Source: Oscillospiraceae bacterium (GTDB lineage Bacteria; Bacillota; Clostridia; Oscillospirales; UBA929). Taken from it: DNA of 64,000 nt. The notes beneath the pieces were generated by a model that worked only from the letters and a program-made list of their open reading frames with translations, did not search any database and was not told where the DNA came from. The DNA is taken from positions 38,667 through 102,666 of the forward strand of contig WRKO01000006.1 of assembly GCA_009782215.1 (NCBI GenBank), read 5' to 3'. The first letter of the stretch is position 1, and the number at the start of each line of letters is the position of its first letter. Positions 1 to 8,522 of this stretch are shown here, piece by piece. Made by a program: the position numbers and the translations under genes.

Positions 1-1
1 C

Positions 2-37
2 ATCGTCGTCGCGGTGGTTGCAAAAAGGAAAAAATAA
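2..37 (+). CDS. C-terminal end of an unidentified membrane protein (partial)
   Basis: One frame is open from the window edge to a TAA at 35-37 and encodes the tail IVVAVVAKRKK. A short hydrophobic stretch followed by lysines and arginine is what the cytoplasmic end of a last transmembrane helix looks like, and a terminator hairpin follows 11 nt later. The family cannot be told from eleven residues. It may be a transporter or membrane enzyme transcribed in the same direction as the maltodextrin operon. Confidence 0.4.
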   Translation: MVVAVVAKRKK

Positions 38-48
38 CGGTATGCCGT

Positions 49-81
49 AAAGGGCGGGGTTCGATGATGTCCCCGCCCTTT
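49..81 (+). terminator. Rho-independent terminator
   Basis: An 11-bp perfect stem (AAAGGGCGGGG with CCCCGCCCTTT) closes an 11-nt loop and runs into TTTT. It follows the stop codon at 37 and lies just before the sugar-binding lipoprotein gene, so it ends the upstream unit or attenuates entry into the maltodextrin operon. Confidence 0.75.
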
Positions 82-106
82 TGATTCAATGGCAGGAGGC
101 TTGATG

Positions 107-1324
107 ATGAAGCGTTTATGGCTGGCTCTGGCCGCAGCTATATTCATAATTCTCCCCTCGTGCGATTCCGCCGTCGTCCCGACCGGCGAACAGGACGGGC
201 CGGTGGAGCTGACGATTTGGCACGACAAGGAGGAAGACGTCGCCGCCGTTTTGCAGGAGGCGCTGGACAGGCTCCAGCCCGGCGTCGCCGTGCGGCTGGA
301 ACGGAAAAGCGGGCTGACGGAAGCCTTGAAGCTGGTTGGCAACAATCCGGGAGCCGCGCCCGATTTATATTTCTTCGCCCATGATAAAATGGGCGTATAC
401 GCCGAAATGGGCATCCTTGCCCCGATTACCGGCTTTGTGGACGCCGAAGACTTAAACGGGTTTCTGCCCATGACGCTTGAGGCGGTCACCTACAAGGGCG
501 CTATATATCAGTTGCCGATATACTTTGAAACGCTGCTGTTCATGTACAACCGCGCTCTGATGAACGACAGCCAAGTCCCCGCCACCACGGAAGACCTGTA
601 TCAGTTTATGGCAAGCGGGGCGGGCGGCAGATTCGGCTTTATCGAGCAGCACAGCACCGCGTATTACAGCGCCGGCTGGATACACGGGTTTGGCGGGGGC
701 ATTGTGGCGGACGACGGAACGCCGCTGCTGAACACGCCGGAAACCATTGCCGCGCTTGAATATCACTTAAAATTCGTCAAGCGGATGCCCGGCGAGGGCG
801 AGTACGCGACGGTCAATACGCTGTTCCGTGAAGGCAGGGCGGCGTCCACCATCGGCGGGCCGTGGCTTATCCCGGCCGTGCGGCAAAGCGGGATTGATTT
901 GGGTCTTGCCAAGATGCCGGCCGTCGCCGAAACCGGCTTGCCCCTCGCGCCCTACTCCGGCGTCCAAGGGCTTCATGTGCTGCGGGTGGCGGCTGAAAAC
1001 CCGGCCAAAAGCGCCGCCGTCAAGGAGGTGCTGGCCCTGCTGCTGAATCCCAATCTCGGGATTGCGATGGCGAAAGCCAGCGGCTGCGCCCCGGCGCTCC
1101 TCACCAGCTACGACGATGACGAGGTGAAAAACGACGAAATGGTCATGCTGATGCGCGAAACCGCTGAAAGCGCCGTCCCCATGCCGAACATCCCGGAGAT
1201 GGACGTCATGTGGAACGTCGTGGGCAACCTGCTCGCGGATGTGAACATGCGCGGGCGGGATGTGTCCGAAGCCGCCGCCGACGCGCAGAAGCAGGCGGAG
1301 GCCTTAATTCTGGCAATGAGGTAA
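107..1324 (+). CDS. Maltose/maltodextrin ABC transporter substrate-binding lipoprotein
   Basis: Extracellular family 1 solute-binding protein of about 405 residues, tethered by a lipid. The N-terminus has two basic residues, a hydrophobic stretch and the lipobox LPSC, then a mature part opening VELTIWHD, the usual first strand of MalE-type proteins. An AGGAGG at 94-99 sets the start at 107 (ATG, 7-nt gap) or 104; an in-frame ATG at 89 would bury this site and is unlikely. Two MalF/MalG-type permeases, a GH13 enzyme and a LacI regulator follow with tight spacing, so the ligand is most likely a maltodextrin or related alpha-glucan. No ATPase gene is present, so a shared MsmK-type ATPase elsewhere would be needed. 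The family is firm; the ligand is inferred from context. Confidence 0.85.
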   Translation: MKRLWLALAAAIFIILPSCDSAVVPTGEQDGPVELTIWHDKEEDVAAVLQEALDRLQPGVAVRLERKSGLTEALKLVGNNPGAAPDLYFFAHDKMGVYAEMGILAPITGFVDAEDLNGFLPMTLEAVTYKGAIYQLPIYFETLLFMYNRALMNDSQVPATTEDLYQFMASGAGGRFGFIEQHSTAYYSAGWIHGFGGGIVADDGTPLLNTPETIAALEYHLKFVKRMPGEGEYATVNTLFREGRAASTIGGPWLIPAVRQSGIDLGLAKMPAVAETGLPLAPYSGVQGLHVLRVAAENPAKSAAVKEVLALLLNPNLGIAMAKASGCAPALLTSYDDDEVKNDEMVMLMRETAESAVPMPNIPEMDVMWNVVGNLLADVNMRGRDVSEAAADAQKQAEALILAMR

Positions 1325-1334
1325 ACGGAAGCCC

Positions 1335-1365
1335 TGTAGGGGCGCGGCGGACAGCCGCCCCCGCC
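1335..1365. repeat. Dispersed intergenic repeat, TGTAGGGGCG family
   Basis: The gap between the binding-protein and permease genes holds TGTAGGGGCG followed by an imperfect GC-rich inverted repeat ending in CGCCCC. Related copies lie at 42950-42978, 58891-58960 and 63914-63932. Here it sits just before the ribosome site of the permease gene and may fold into a stem that separates expression of the two genes. Confidence 0.5.
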
Positions 1366-1380
1366 GCGAGGAGGTGTCCT

Positions 1381-2277
1381 ATGGGCAAACGAAGATACGG
1401 CGCGCTTTACGCGTGGCTTGCCCTCGCTCCGGCGCTGGCGCTTATCGGGCTGATTGTGGTCTTTCCGATACTGTACACCGGCTATATCTCCCTGACGAAT
1501 ATGAACATCTATCACTGGTTCACGTTCAGGATTATCGGCTTGAGAAACTATATCAACGCCCTGTTTGTCTTTGATTCGGGCTTTCTGTCCGCGCTGGGCG
1601 TCACGGCGCTGTGGACGGCGCTGAATATGGTCTTTCAGCTTACCGTCGCGTTTGTCATGGCGTCGCTGCTCAATATCGAAAAGCTGAGATACCGCAAGGT
1701 GTACAAAACCCTGCTCATGTTCCCGTGGGCCATGCCGGGGTATGTTTCTATTCTGCTTTGGAGAAACGGCATGTTCAATTCCCAGTTCGGGCTGCTCAAC
1801 CAATGGATGGAGCGCTTGGGGCTGGAGCCGGTGCGCTGGCTGTCCGGCGACGTTTCCGCGTTTTTAAGCAGTATGTTTGTCAATCTGTGGCTGGCGCTGC
1901 CGTTTATGATCCTGATTATGGACGGCGCCCTGCAAAGCGTTGACAGGAGCTACTATGAAAGCGCCGTCATAGAGGGCGCCGGGTGGTTTAAGCGCTCCGT
2001 CAGCCTGACCATCCCGGCGATAAAGCCGATAATCGCCCCCGCCGTCGTCATCACGCTGTTTACAACCTTCAAGCAGTTCGACGTGATTTACCTGCTGACG
2101 CGGCAGGCGGGCGCGAGGACGGGGGCAAACCTCCACACCGTGCTGACCTACGCCTATGAAAACGCCTTTGTCACCAATAACTACGGGTTTTCGTCAGCCG
2201 TCTCCATGATTCTGTTCTTCCTGCTCATCGGCTTTTCCCTGACGACGAAGCTCCGGGCAAGGAGGGCTGCCCAATGA
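1381..2277 (+). CDS. Maltodextrin ABC transporter permease, MalF type
   Basis: Integral membrane permease of 298 residues with about six transmembrane segments. The EAA loop that contacts the ATPase reads YYESAVIEGAGWFKR and is followed by LTIPAIKP, both diagnostic of sugar ABC permeases of the MalF/UgpA group. The ATG at 1381 is preceded by GAGGAGGTGTCCT, so an upstream in-frame extension to 1210, which overlaps the previous gene, is rejected. The next permease overlaps this gene by four bases (ATGA), indicating translational coupling. It lacks the long periplasmic insert of E. coli MalF, as is usual in Firmicutes. Confidence 0.88.
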   Translation: MGKRRYGALYAWLALAPALALIGLIVVFPILYTGYISLTNMNIYHWFTFRIIGLRNYINALFVFDSGFLSALGVTALWTALNMVFQLTVAFVMASLLNIEKLRYRKVYKTLLMFPWAMPGYVSILLWRNGMFNSQFGLLNQWMERLGLEPVRWLSGDVSAFLSSMFVNLWLALPFMILIMDGALQSVDRSYYESAVIEGAGWFKRSVSLTIPAIKPIIAPAVVITLFTTFKQFDVIYLLTRQAGARTGANLHTVLTYAYENAFVTNNYGFSSAVSMILFFLLIGFSLTTKLRARRAAQ

Positions 2278-3113
2278 ACAAAACCGCCAAACGCGCGGGA
2301 CTCTTGCTGCTGAATGTGTTTTTCATCGCCGTCTGCTTCGGCGTGCTGGTTCCGATTCTCTATGCCTTTTCGGTTTCGCTGAACGCGCAGAACAGCATCC
2401 TCGGAACGGATTTCAGCTTCATTCCGAGAGCGCTGACGCTGGAAAACTACCGCGCCGTCCTATTCGACCGGCCCGTCCTGCTTTGGCTGGGCAACACCGT
2501 CACGCTTGCCCTGTCCAGCGTCTGCATTGCCATGCTGGTCGCCGTGCCGGGCGCGTACAGCCTGTCCAGACTTCGGTTCAAGGGCCGGAAAAGCGTCTTC
2601 AACGGCCTGATATTATTGTACTCCTTCCCCGCGATACTGTCCATGTTCGCCATCTACAGGCTGCTCTCCCCGATAGGGCTGATCAACACAAAAGCCGGGC
2701 TGATTATAGTATACGTCGGCACAATGGCCGTTTTTGGGCTGCTCAACCTCAAGGGCTATTTTGACAGCGTCCCCGTCGAGATTGAGGAAGCGGCTCAAAT
2801 CGACGGCGCGAACGGCCTTCAGACCGTGATGCTGATCCTCCTGCCGCTGGCCAAGCCCGCGCTGATTGTCACGGGGATGATGGTGCTGATCTATGTGTGG
2901 AACGAGTATATCTACGCCATTACCTTTATGACGGGGGCGGACAACTACACGCTGGCGGCGGGGCTGTATTCCCTGCAAGCGACTGAAATGAGCGGGAGCT
3001 GGCCGGTCTTCGCGGCGGCTTCGATTGTGGTGTCGCTGCCCATACTGGCCGTATTCTTCGCGACGCAGCGCTTTATGGTTTCCGGCCTGACCGCGGGCGG
3101 GGTGAAAGGTTGA
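2274..3113 (+). CDS. Maltodextrin ABC transporter permease, MalG type
   Basis: Second membrane subunit, 279 residues, about six transmembrane helices, with the EAA motif VEIEEAAQIDGANGLQ followed by LLPLAKPA. It pairs with the MalF-type protein encoded immediately upstream to form the sugar channel. Its start overlaps the upstream stop by four bases, and its own stop overlaps the TTG start of the GH13 gene, so the whole operon is translationally chained. Length and motif are normal for the family. Confidence 0.88.
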   Translation: MNKTAKRAGLLLLNVFFIAVCFGVLVPILYAFSVSLNAQNSILGTDFSFIPRALTLENYRAVLFDRPVLLWLGNTVTLALSSVCIAMLVAVPGAYSLSRLRFKGRKSVFNGLILLYSFPAILSMFAIYRLLSPIGLINTKAGLIIVYVGTMAVFGLLNLKGYFDSVPVEIEEAAQIDGANGLQTVMLILLPLAKPALIVTGMMVLIYVWNEYIYAITFMTGADNYTLAAGLYSLQATEMSGSWPVFAAASIVVSLPILAVFFATQRFMVSGLTAGGVKG

Positions 3114-4783
3114 AAAAGATGAACAAAGAGGCGATTTTGCATATCCCCATGTCCGAATACGCCCATGCCGTGAGCGAAACGCGGGTGCTGTTCCGCCTGC
3201 GCTCCGCCAAAGGCGGCTTAACCGCCTGCACCCTATGGATTGGCGACCGCGCCAGCCGCCGGAACCCCGTGGTTTTTGCCCCCGCGGCCATGTCGGTCGC
3301 GTACAGCGATTTGCTGTTTGATTGGTGGGAAATAGAGCTGGACGCGCCGTTCCGCAGGATGTGCTATTACTTCGAGCTGGACGGCGGACGGGAGAAAACG
3401 CTGTATTACGCGGACATGTTTACCGATACGGTTTCGCCGGAGCGTTCGGAGTTTTACCAACTGCCCTATGTCCATCGCGCCGACGTCGCCAAAGCGCCGG
3501 ACTGGGCGCGGGACGCCGTCATCTACAATATCTTCCCCGACAGCTTCGCCACAGGCAGACGCGCCATAAGCCGGAAGCCGGCTGAAAAGGAATGGAACGG
3601 CGAGGTGACGCGCGGCAAGCACGGCGGGACAATCCGCGGCGTCACGGAAAACGCGGATTACTTGCTGGAGCTGGGCGTCAACTGCATCTACATCAACCCG
3701 CTGTTTGCCGCGGGCGAGTACCACAAATACGACCTGCTGGATTATTACCATGTAGACCCGTGCTTCGGAACCGACGCCGACTTCGCCGAAATGACGGAAA
3801 CCTTGCATAAAAACGGCATCCGCGTAATGATTGACGGGGTATTCAACCATTGCGGATGGCGGTTTTTCGCCTTTGACGATGTGGTCAGAAACGGAAAAAG
3901 CTCAAAATACGCGGACTGGTTTTACAGGCTGGAATATCCCGTCATCCGGCCGGACAACGGCGACGACATCCCGGGATATGAATGCTTCGCGTATGAGCGG
4001 CTGATGCCCAAGCTGGACACCGCCAACCCGGAGGTCGCCGCGTATTTCTGCGATGTGTGCCGGCACTGGCTGCGTGAGTACAAGATTGACGGCTGGCGGC
4101 TGGATGTGGTGGACGAAACGAACAATGCCTTCTGGCGGGCGTTCAGGAGCGCGGCGTTAGAGGTAAACCCCGACGCGTTTCTCATCGGGGAGATATGGGT
4201 AAACGCGAACCACTGGCTCGACGGCTCCATGTTCCACTCCGCGATGAACTATGATTTTCGCAAGCATTGCCGCGATTTTTTCGCAAAGGGCGCCATCGGG
4301 GCCGAGATGTTCAGCGCGCGCGTGACCAATATGCTGACGCGGTACCGCAAAAACTTGACGTATACGCAACTGAATTTGCTGGACAGCCATGACGTGAGCC
4401 GTTTTCTCTCCCTCTGCGGCGGCGATACGCGGAGATTGAAGCTGGCGCTGCTGTTTCAGATGTGCTTTGTCGGCGTCCCCTGCGTGTATTACGGTGACGA
4501 GCAGGGCTTGCAGGGCCTCTTGGAGGAGGAATACCGGCAGCCGATGAGATGGGACGGAGATGGGGAGCTGTTTGCGTTTTACCAATGGGCAATCAGGCTG
4601 CGCAGGGACAATCCGGCGCTTACCCGCGGTGATTTCAAGACCGTTTGCGCGGACGGAGGGCTGTTTGTCTTCCGGCGCGCCTATGAGGACAGCCGTGTGA
4701 CCGTCGCCATCAACGCGGGCGGCAGCCCTGTCCGTTATGAAGACAGTGAGCTTGAGGCTTATGAATTCAAGGTATGGAGGTAA
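3110..4783 (+). CDS. GH13 alpha-amylase family enzyme (neopullulanase/cyclomaltodextrinase-like)
   Basis: Glycoside hydrolase family 13 protein of about 557 residues without a signal peptide, hence cytoplasmic. Residues 1-120 resemble the N-terminal beta domain of neopullulanases and cyclomaltodextrinases. The barrel holds all three catalytic acids in context: the nucleophile Asp in DGWRLDVVDE, the acid/base Glu in LIGEIWVNA, and the stabilising Asp in LLDSHDVSRF. Region I is DGVFNHCG. It would cleave imported maltodextrins or cyclodextrins to glucose and maltose. Start is TTG at 3110, overlapping the upstream stop, or ATG at 3119. The subfamily rests on the N-domain and intracellular location. 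Confidence 0.85.
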   Translation: MKKMNKEAILHIPMSEYAHAVSETRVLFRLRSAKGGLTACTLWIGDRASRRNPVVFAPAAMSVAYSDLLFDWWEIELDAPFRRMCYYFELDGGREKTLYYADMFTDTVSPERSEFYQLPYVHRADVAKAPDWARDAVIYNIFPDSFATGRRAISRKPAEKEWNGEVTRGKHGGTIRGVTENADYLLELGVNCIYINPLFAAGEYHKYDLLDYYHVDPCFGTDADFAEMTETLHKNGIRVMIDGVFNHCGWRFFAFDDVVRNGKSSKYADWFYRLEYPVIRPDNGDDIPGYECFAYERLMPKLDTANPEVAAYFCDVCRHWLREYKIDGWRLDVVDETNNAFWRAFRSAALEVNPDAFLIGEIWVNANHWLDGSMFHSAMNYDFRKHCRDFFAKGAIGAEMFSARVTNMLTRYRKNLTYTQLNLLDSHDVSRFLSLCGGDTRRLKLALLFQMCFVGVPCVYYGDEQGLQGLLEEEYRQPMRWDGDGELFAFYQWAIRLRRDNPALTRGDFKTVCADGGLFVFRRAYEDSRVTVAINAGGSPVRYEDSELEAYEFKVWR

Positions 4784-4788
4784 AGGCA

Positions 4789-5811
4789 ATGCCGGTGACA
4801 ATCCATGACGTGGCAAGGGAAGCGGGAACCACCATCGGGACGGTTTCCAAGGCGCTGAACAATTCCCATTCTATTTCCGGCGAGAGAACCGTCCAAATCA
4901 AGACGATTGCCGAGCGGCTGGGGTACCGTCCCAACGCGCGCGCGCAGACGTTCGCGAGGCAAGCAAACAGGGAGATTGTCTTTTTGACGGGCTTGCCGCG
5001 CGACATTGCGTTTGCAAACCCGCATATGTTTGAAATCCTTGCGGGCGCGGAAGCGGCGCTGACCTCGAAGGGCTATGGGCTGAAGCTGCGCGGATGCGGT
5101 GCGGACACCGTATGCTCAATGATGAAGGACGTCATGGAGCGAAAGCTCGCGGACGGCTTATTGCTGCACGCGTCCATCGTGACGCGCGAGCTGGCCGTTC
5201 ATGTCACGCATACGGAAACGCCGCACCTTGTAATCGGAAAGCCGGGCTTTTCCAGCTCTCTGTGCTGGATTGACAACAACAATCAACTGGCCGGCGAATT
5301 GGCGGCGGGGTATCTGCTGGATTCCGGGAAAAGAAAAATCGCGTATATCGGCGGCGGCGACGAGGACAGGATATCGCAGGACAGGCTGGAAGGCGTGAAG
5401 GTCAGGATAAAAGAGAGCAGGATGTGCCTTGACCCGTCGCTTGTCTTTAAGGGGGAGTCTACGATGGCCGAGGGAACAAGAATCACAAACGGGCTTCTCA
5501 GCCGCGTGCCGGACGCCGCCTTTGATTCCGTGATATGCGCCAACAACCTGCTGGCCTTCGGCTGCCTAAACGCGTTGCAGGCGCGCGGCGTCAGGGTGCC
5601 GGAGGACATCGCCCTCATTACCTTTGACGACCATCCCCTCGCGCAGCTAACAAACCCGATGATGACGACGGTAAGCATTGATATGTACGACCTTGGAGAG
5701 CAAGCCGGAAAACTCCTGCTAAGCAAGATTCGGAAGCCGCAAATGCAAATCCAGACGTACACCACCATCCCGCGCTTGGTCGTCCGGGGAAGCACCGCGT
5801 CAGCCCCCTGA
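4789..5811 (+). CDS. LacI family transcriptional regulator of the maltodextrin operon
   Basis: DNA-binding repressor of 340 residues. The N-terminal helix-turn-helix TIHDVAREAGTTIGTVSKAL and hinge RLGYRPNARAQ are classical LacI/GalR features, followed by a periplasmic-binding-protein-like effector domain. GGAGGT at 4776-4781 places the start at ATG 4789 rather than the in-frame ATG at 4774, which overlaps the amylase stop. As last gene of the operon it is most likely the local, sugar-responsive repressor (MalR-like). It converges on the MalT-like gene with only four bases between stops and no clear terminator. Confidence 0.88.
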   Translation: MPVTIHDVAREAGTTIGTVSKALNNSHSISGERTVQIKTIAERLGYRPNARAQTFARQANREIVFLTGLPRDIAFANPHMFEILAGAEAALTSKGYGLKLRGCGADTVCSMMKDVMERKLADGLLLHASIVTRELAVHVTHTETPHLVIGKPGFSSSLCWIDNNNQLAGELAAGYLLDSGKRKIAYIGGGDEDRISQDRLEGVKVRIKESRMCLDPSLVFKGESTMAEGTRITNGLLSRVPDAAFDSVICANNLLAFGCLNALQARGVRVPEDIALITFDDHPLAQLTNPMMTTVSIDMYDLGEQAGKLLLSKIRKPQMQIQTYTTIPRLVVRGSTASAP

Positions 5812-5815
5812 CCCG

Positions 5816-8401
5816 TCAGTTGACAAGGCCGGCATGGCCCTCCCCGGGCGAGAGCGCGCCCAGCTCCTTGATTTTCATAATCGCCTCGTCGCTGTTCATC
5901 ACGTCGAGTTTCTTGTAAATAAGCTCCATATGGGTTTTCACGCCGTTTGGCGTGAGCCCCATCCGCTCCGCGATGGCGTTTCGGCTGCATCCCTCGCACA
6001 TCAGGCGCATGACGGTTTTTTGCTTGTCTGTGAAGGTCAGGTTTTGAGGCGCCAGACCGCCTGTAAGCCCTTTGGTTCGTTTGGATTCGGAGAGCGCCGC
6101 GATATACAGCGTTTTGATGAAGGTGCCGGAAAGTCCTCTGGCGTGTTCCTTTTGAACGGCGCGTTTTTGCAGCTTGTGCAGCATATTGACAAGCTCGGCG
6201 CCCTCGCCCGCGAACACCTGCGTATACCCGTATTCATGCGCCGCCGCCACGGCCCGCTCCAAATAATCCATCGCGACAGAAAGGCCTCCCCGGCCTTTTT
6301 TCCAATAAGCGACGGCGAGCAGAATCTGGGCTTCAATCACATCAAGGGGCCGCCTGTAACGCTCGCTCAGCTTCAGCAGCTTTTGAAGATGCAATACCGC
6401 GTGGTTATAATCCCCTATGACGATATAGGCCCTCGCGGTGGTAAAATTTTGATATAATTTGTAAAAAGTAATGGTATCATAAATATTCCCGGTGTGGTCT
6501 TTCAGCCATTCCTCCGCGGCCGCCCGTTCGCCGTTTGTCAGCTTGAGCCTGCACAGGTAGGCCCGCAAGTTTGATTTCAGATAAAAGGCCTTGTCATGCT
6601 CAATCATGCTGGTTATCTTGCCCAATATCTTTTCGGCTTCGGTTTGCCGGTTGTCCGCCATCAAAGCCGCCGTCAAAATCATCATGGCGCAAAACTTTAT
6701 TTCGGGCGAACAGCCCTCCGGGATATTCGCGCACGCCGCCAGCGCGTATTCGCAAGCCTTGTCATGGCTGCCCTTTTCATAATGAAAGCCGGCATACAGG
6801 CAATGCCGCAGAACAGAAAACTCGGCGCCCATGACAAGGCCGAACGTCTTCTCCGCCAGCGACAACTGTTTCTCCGCATCATCAACCGTCAATTCGGAAA
6901 AATCCCTAAGCGAGCGGTGGCAGAACGGCATGTTGATGGTAACGCTCGGCGTATAGGCCTTGATGCTTCCCTTGAAAATGCCTTTCAGGGGAACCTTGCG
7001 TATGGCGCCGCAGACGTCGGCAAAATTCTGCCTGTAGTCCAAGGCGGGCAGAATCATGTGAATAATCGCCGAACGCGGGTTTTGCAGGACGATTTTCGAG
7101 AACATACCGTGATAGGTGTCCAAGTACCGCTCAAAATCCTTGGCGCGTCCCTCCACATAAGCCGCCCAAGCCTGAACCTCCAAAAGAAAGGGATATTTTT
7201 CCACAATAGAATCGTTGACCGACATATGAATGGCGTACAGCGTATCCTCAATAGACGCGTAAGGGGAATTGTAATCGTACATACAATAAAGCGATTCCGC
7301 CACACCGCCGTCGTTCTTGCCTTTTAAGTAATACTCCAAGGAGCGGAAGCAATCCTTTTTGTTGAAATAATAATCACCCGCCCTGTTCCATTGCGCGGCG
7401 GCCGCCCGCTCTCCGCGCGCCTCCAGCATATGCAGCAGGAAATCGCGGAACAAATCGTGAAAGCGGTATGTATCGGCGCCCGTTTTCCTCAAAAAGGCGT
7501 TTTCGCGTGTGAGCTTTGCCAATAGCTCCGCGCCGGACGCCTTTTTCAGCGTCTTTTCGTCCGCGGCAAGCCATTCGCACAGCTCCGGGGTAAGCTCGCT
7601 CGCCACCGACACAAGCGTCATAAAGCTCTTGGTGCGGTCGTCCCACCGCGTCCATACATGGGTTTTCAGAAAATTCTGCAAATACTGCCCGGTCAGGTCG
7701 ATGTTGCAGGATTCCTCGTCCGACAGCAGCAGGGCGCGGATGCCGATGGCCCAGCCGCCGGTGGACGCCAGAATCTCGCCGGCTTGCCGGCTTGTAAGGG
7801 AGCGCCCGTTCCGGTTGAAAAAAATCTTAATCTCCTCGCTTGTAAACTGCAAATACTCCGCGTCCACCACGGCCAGCTCGCCTTTGGCCACCGCCTCCGA
7901 AAAACTGTCCGGCGGCGCGGCGCGGCTGAGAAGCATGACCATACAGCTCCCGGGCAGCCGTTTAATGAACGTCGGCAGCAGGGTCAGCAGCTCCTCGTTT
8001 TTGATGACGTGCAAATCGTCCAAAACGAGGACGGACGGGGTCTGCCGCTCGGTAAAGATACGCAGGGCCTGTAGGGTGAACTCGACGGGAGCTGTGCCGA
8101 AGCCGGGATGCGAGACAAGCTCCCGCAGGGCGGCGTTCTCCGGCTGAAGGCCCAAGAGGGCGGACACAAACCGCTTGCAAAATTCGGCGGTTTTATTGTC
8201 ATGCTCGTCAAGGCTGATCCATGACTGCTCCAGCTTGGCCGCCGCGCTTCTGTGTTCCAGCCACAGCAGGGCGGATACGGTTTTGCCGAAACCGGCCGGC
8301 GCGTGGATATAGACGACCTGCTTTTCCGACAGCCCGTCCAGCAATTTCATCATCGTCGTTCTCGGCGCGTGCGCCTTCAGGATTGTTTGCTCCATGTTCA
8401 T
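5816..8401 (-). CDS. MalT-like ATP-dependent LuxR family transcriptional activator
   Basis: Large STAND-type regulator of 861 residues. Near the N-terminus is a Walker A motif APAGFGKT (residues 34-41), then a Walker B segment SVLVLDDLHVI; the middle is a long helical, TPR-like sensor region; the C-terminal 65 residues form a LuxR helix-turn-helix (LTFTDKQKTVMRLMCEG and AIAERMGLTPNGVKTHM). Such proteins become activators when ATP and an inducer drive oligomerisation. The start at 8401 follows GTGAGG; a longer in-frame reading to 8452 would run into the promoter. It is transcribed divergently from the dipeptidase operon, and the shared cis element between them makes it the prime candidate for activating that operon. 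Control of the neighbouring maltodextrin genes is the alternative. The inducer is unknown. Confidence 0.87.
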   Translation of the reverse strand: MNMEQTILKAHAPRTTMMKLLDGLSEKQVVYIHAPAGFGKTVSALLWLEHRSAAAKLEQSWISLDEHDNKTAEFCKRFVSALLGLQPENAALRELVSHPGFGTAPVEFTLQALRIFTERQTPSVLVLDDLHVIKNEELLTLLPTFIKRLPGSCMVMLLSRAAPPDSFSEAVAKGELAVVDAEYLQFTSEEIKIFFNRNGRSLTSRQAGEILASTGGWAIGIRALLLSDEESCNIDLTGQYLQNFLKTHVWTRWDDRTKSFMTLVSVASELTPELCEWLAADEKTLKKASGAELLAKLTRENAFLRKTGADTYRFHDLFRDFLLHMLEARGERAAAAQWNRAGDYYFNKKDCFRSLEYYLKGKNDGGVAESLYCMYDYNSPYASIEDTLYAIHMSVNDSIVEKYPFLLEVQAWAAYVEGRAKDFERYLDTYHGMFSKIVLQNPRSAIIHMILPALDYRQNFADVCGAIRKVPLKGIFKGSIKAYTPSVTINMPFCHRSLRDFSELTVDDAEKQLSLAEKTFGLVMGAEFSVLRHCLYAGFHYEKGSHDKACEYALAACANIPEGCSPEIKFCAMMILTAALMADNRQTEAEKILGKITSMIEHDKAFYLKSNLRAYLCRLKLTNGERAAAEEWLKDHTGNIYDTITFYKLYQNFTTARAYIVIGDYNHAVLHLQKLLKLSERYRRPLDVIEAQILLAVAYWKKGRGGLSVAMDYLERAVAAAHEYGYTQVFAGEGAELVNMLHKLQKRAVQKEHARGLSGTFIKTLYIAALSESKRTKGLTGGLAPQNLTFTDKQKTVMRLMCEGCSRNAIAERMGLTPNGVKTHMELIYKKLDVMNSDEAIMKIKELGALSPGEGHAGLVN

Positions 8402-8423
8402 AACCTCACAGCCGTTATAAGTG

Positions 8424-8452
8424 ATTATATCAGACCCGTGAGACAATGTCAC
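8424..8452 (-). promoter_or_regulatory. Promoter of the MalT-like regulator gene
   Basis: Reading the minus strand, GTGACA (8447-8452) is followed after exactly 17 nt by TATAAT (8424-8429), a near-consensus sigma-A promoter, about 20 nt before the chosen start. It abuts the palindrome at 8453-8468, so a protein bound there could act on both divergent promoters. Confidence 0.75.
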
Positions 8453-8516
8453 TTGAAAAATTTTTCAAACTACACCACCACCGGCGTTCTTTCGCCGCGA
8501 AAAACTATGCTATACT
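8453..8516 (+). promoter_or_regulatory. Activator-type promoter with palindrome and ACTACACCACC element
   Basis: A perfect 16-bp palindrome (TTGAAAAATTTTTCAA, 8453-8468) is followed by ACTACACCACC (8469-8479) and, 42 nt after the A of that motif, a -10 hexamer TATACT (8511-8516). The -35 position holds no good hexamer, which fits activator dependence. The same arrangement recurs at 20956-21019 with identical 42-nt spacing. The motif would lie around -54 to -44. The MalT-like protein is the inferred binder. Confidence 0.65.
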
Positions 8517-8522
8517 GCCTTT

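Noticed and set aside
5755..5770. A third ACACCACC-like motif
   Set aside because: It lies inside the LacI coding region, lacks the preceding palindrome and has no -10 box at the right distance.
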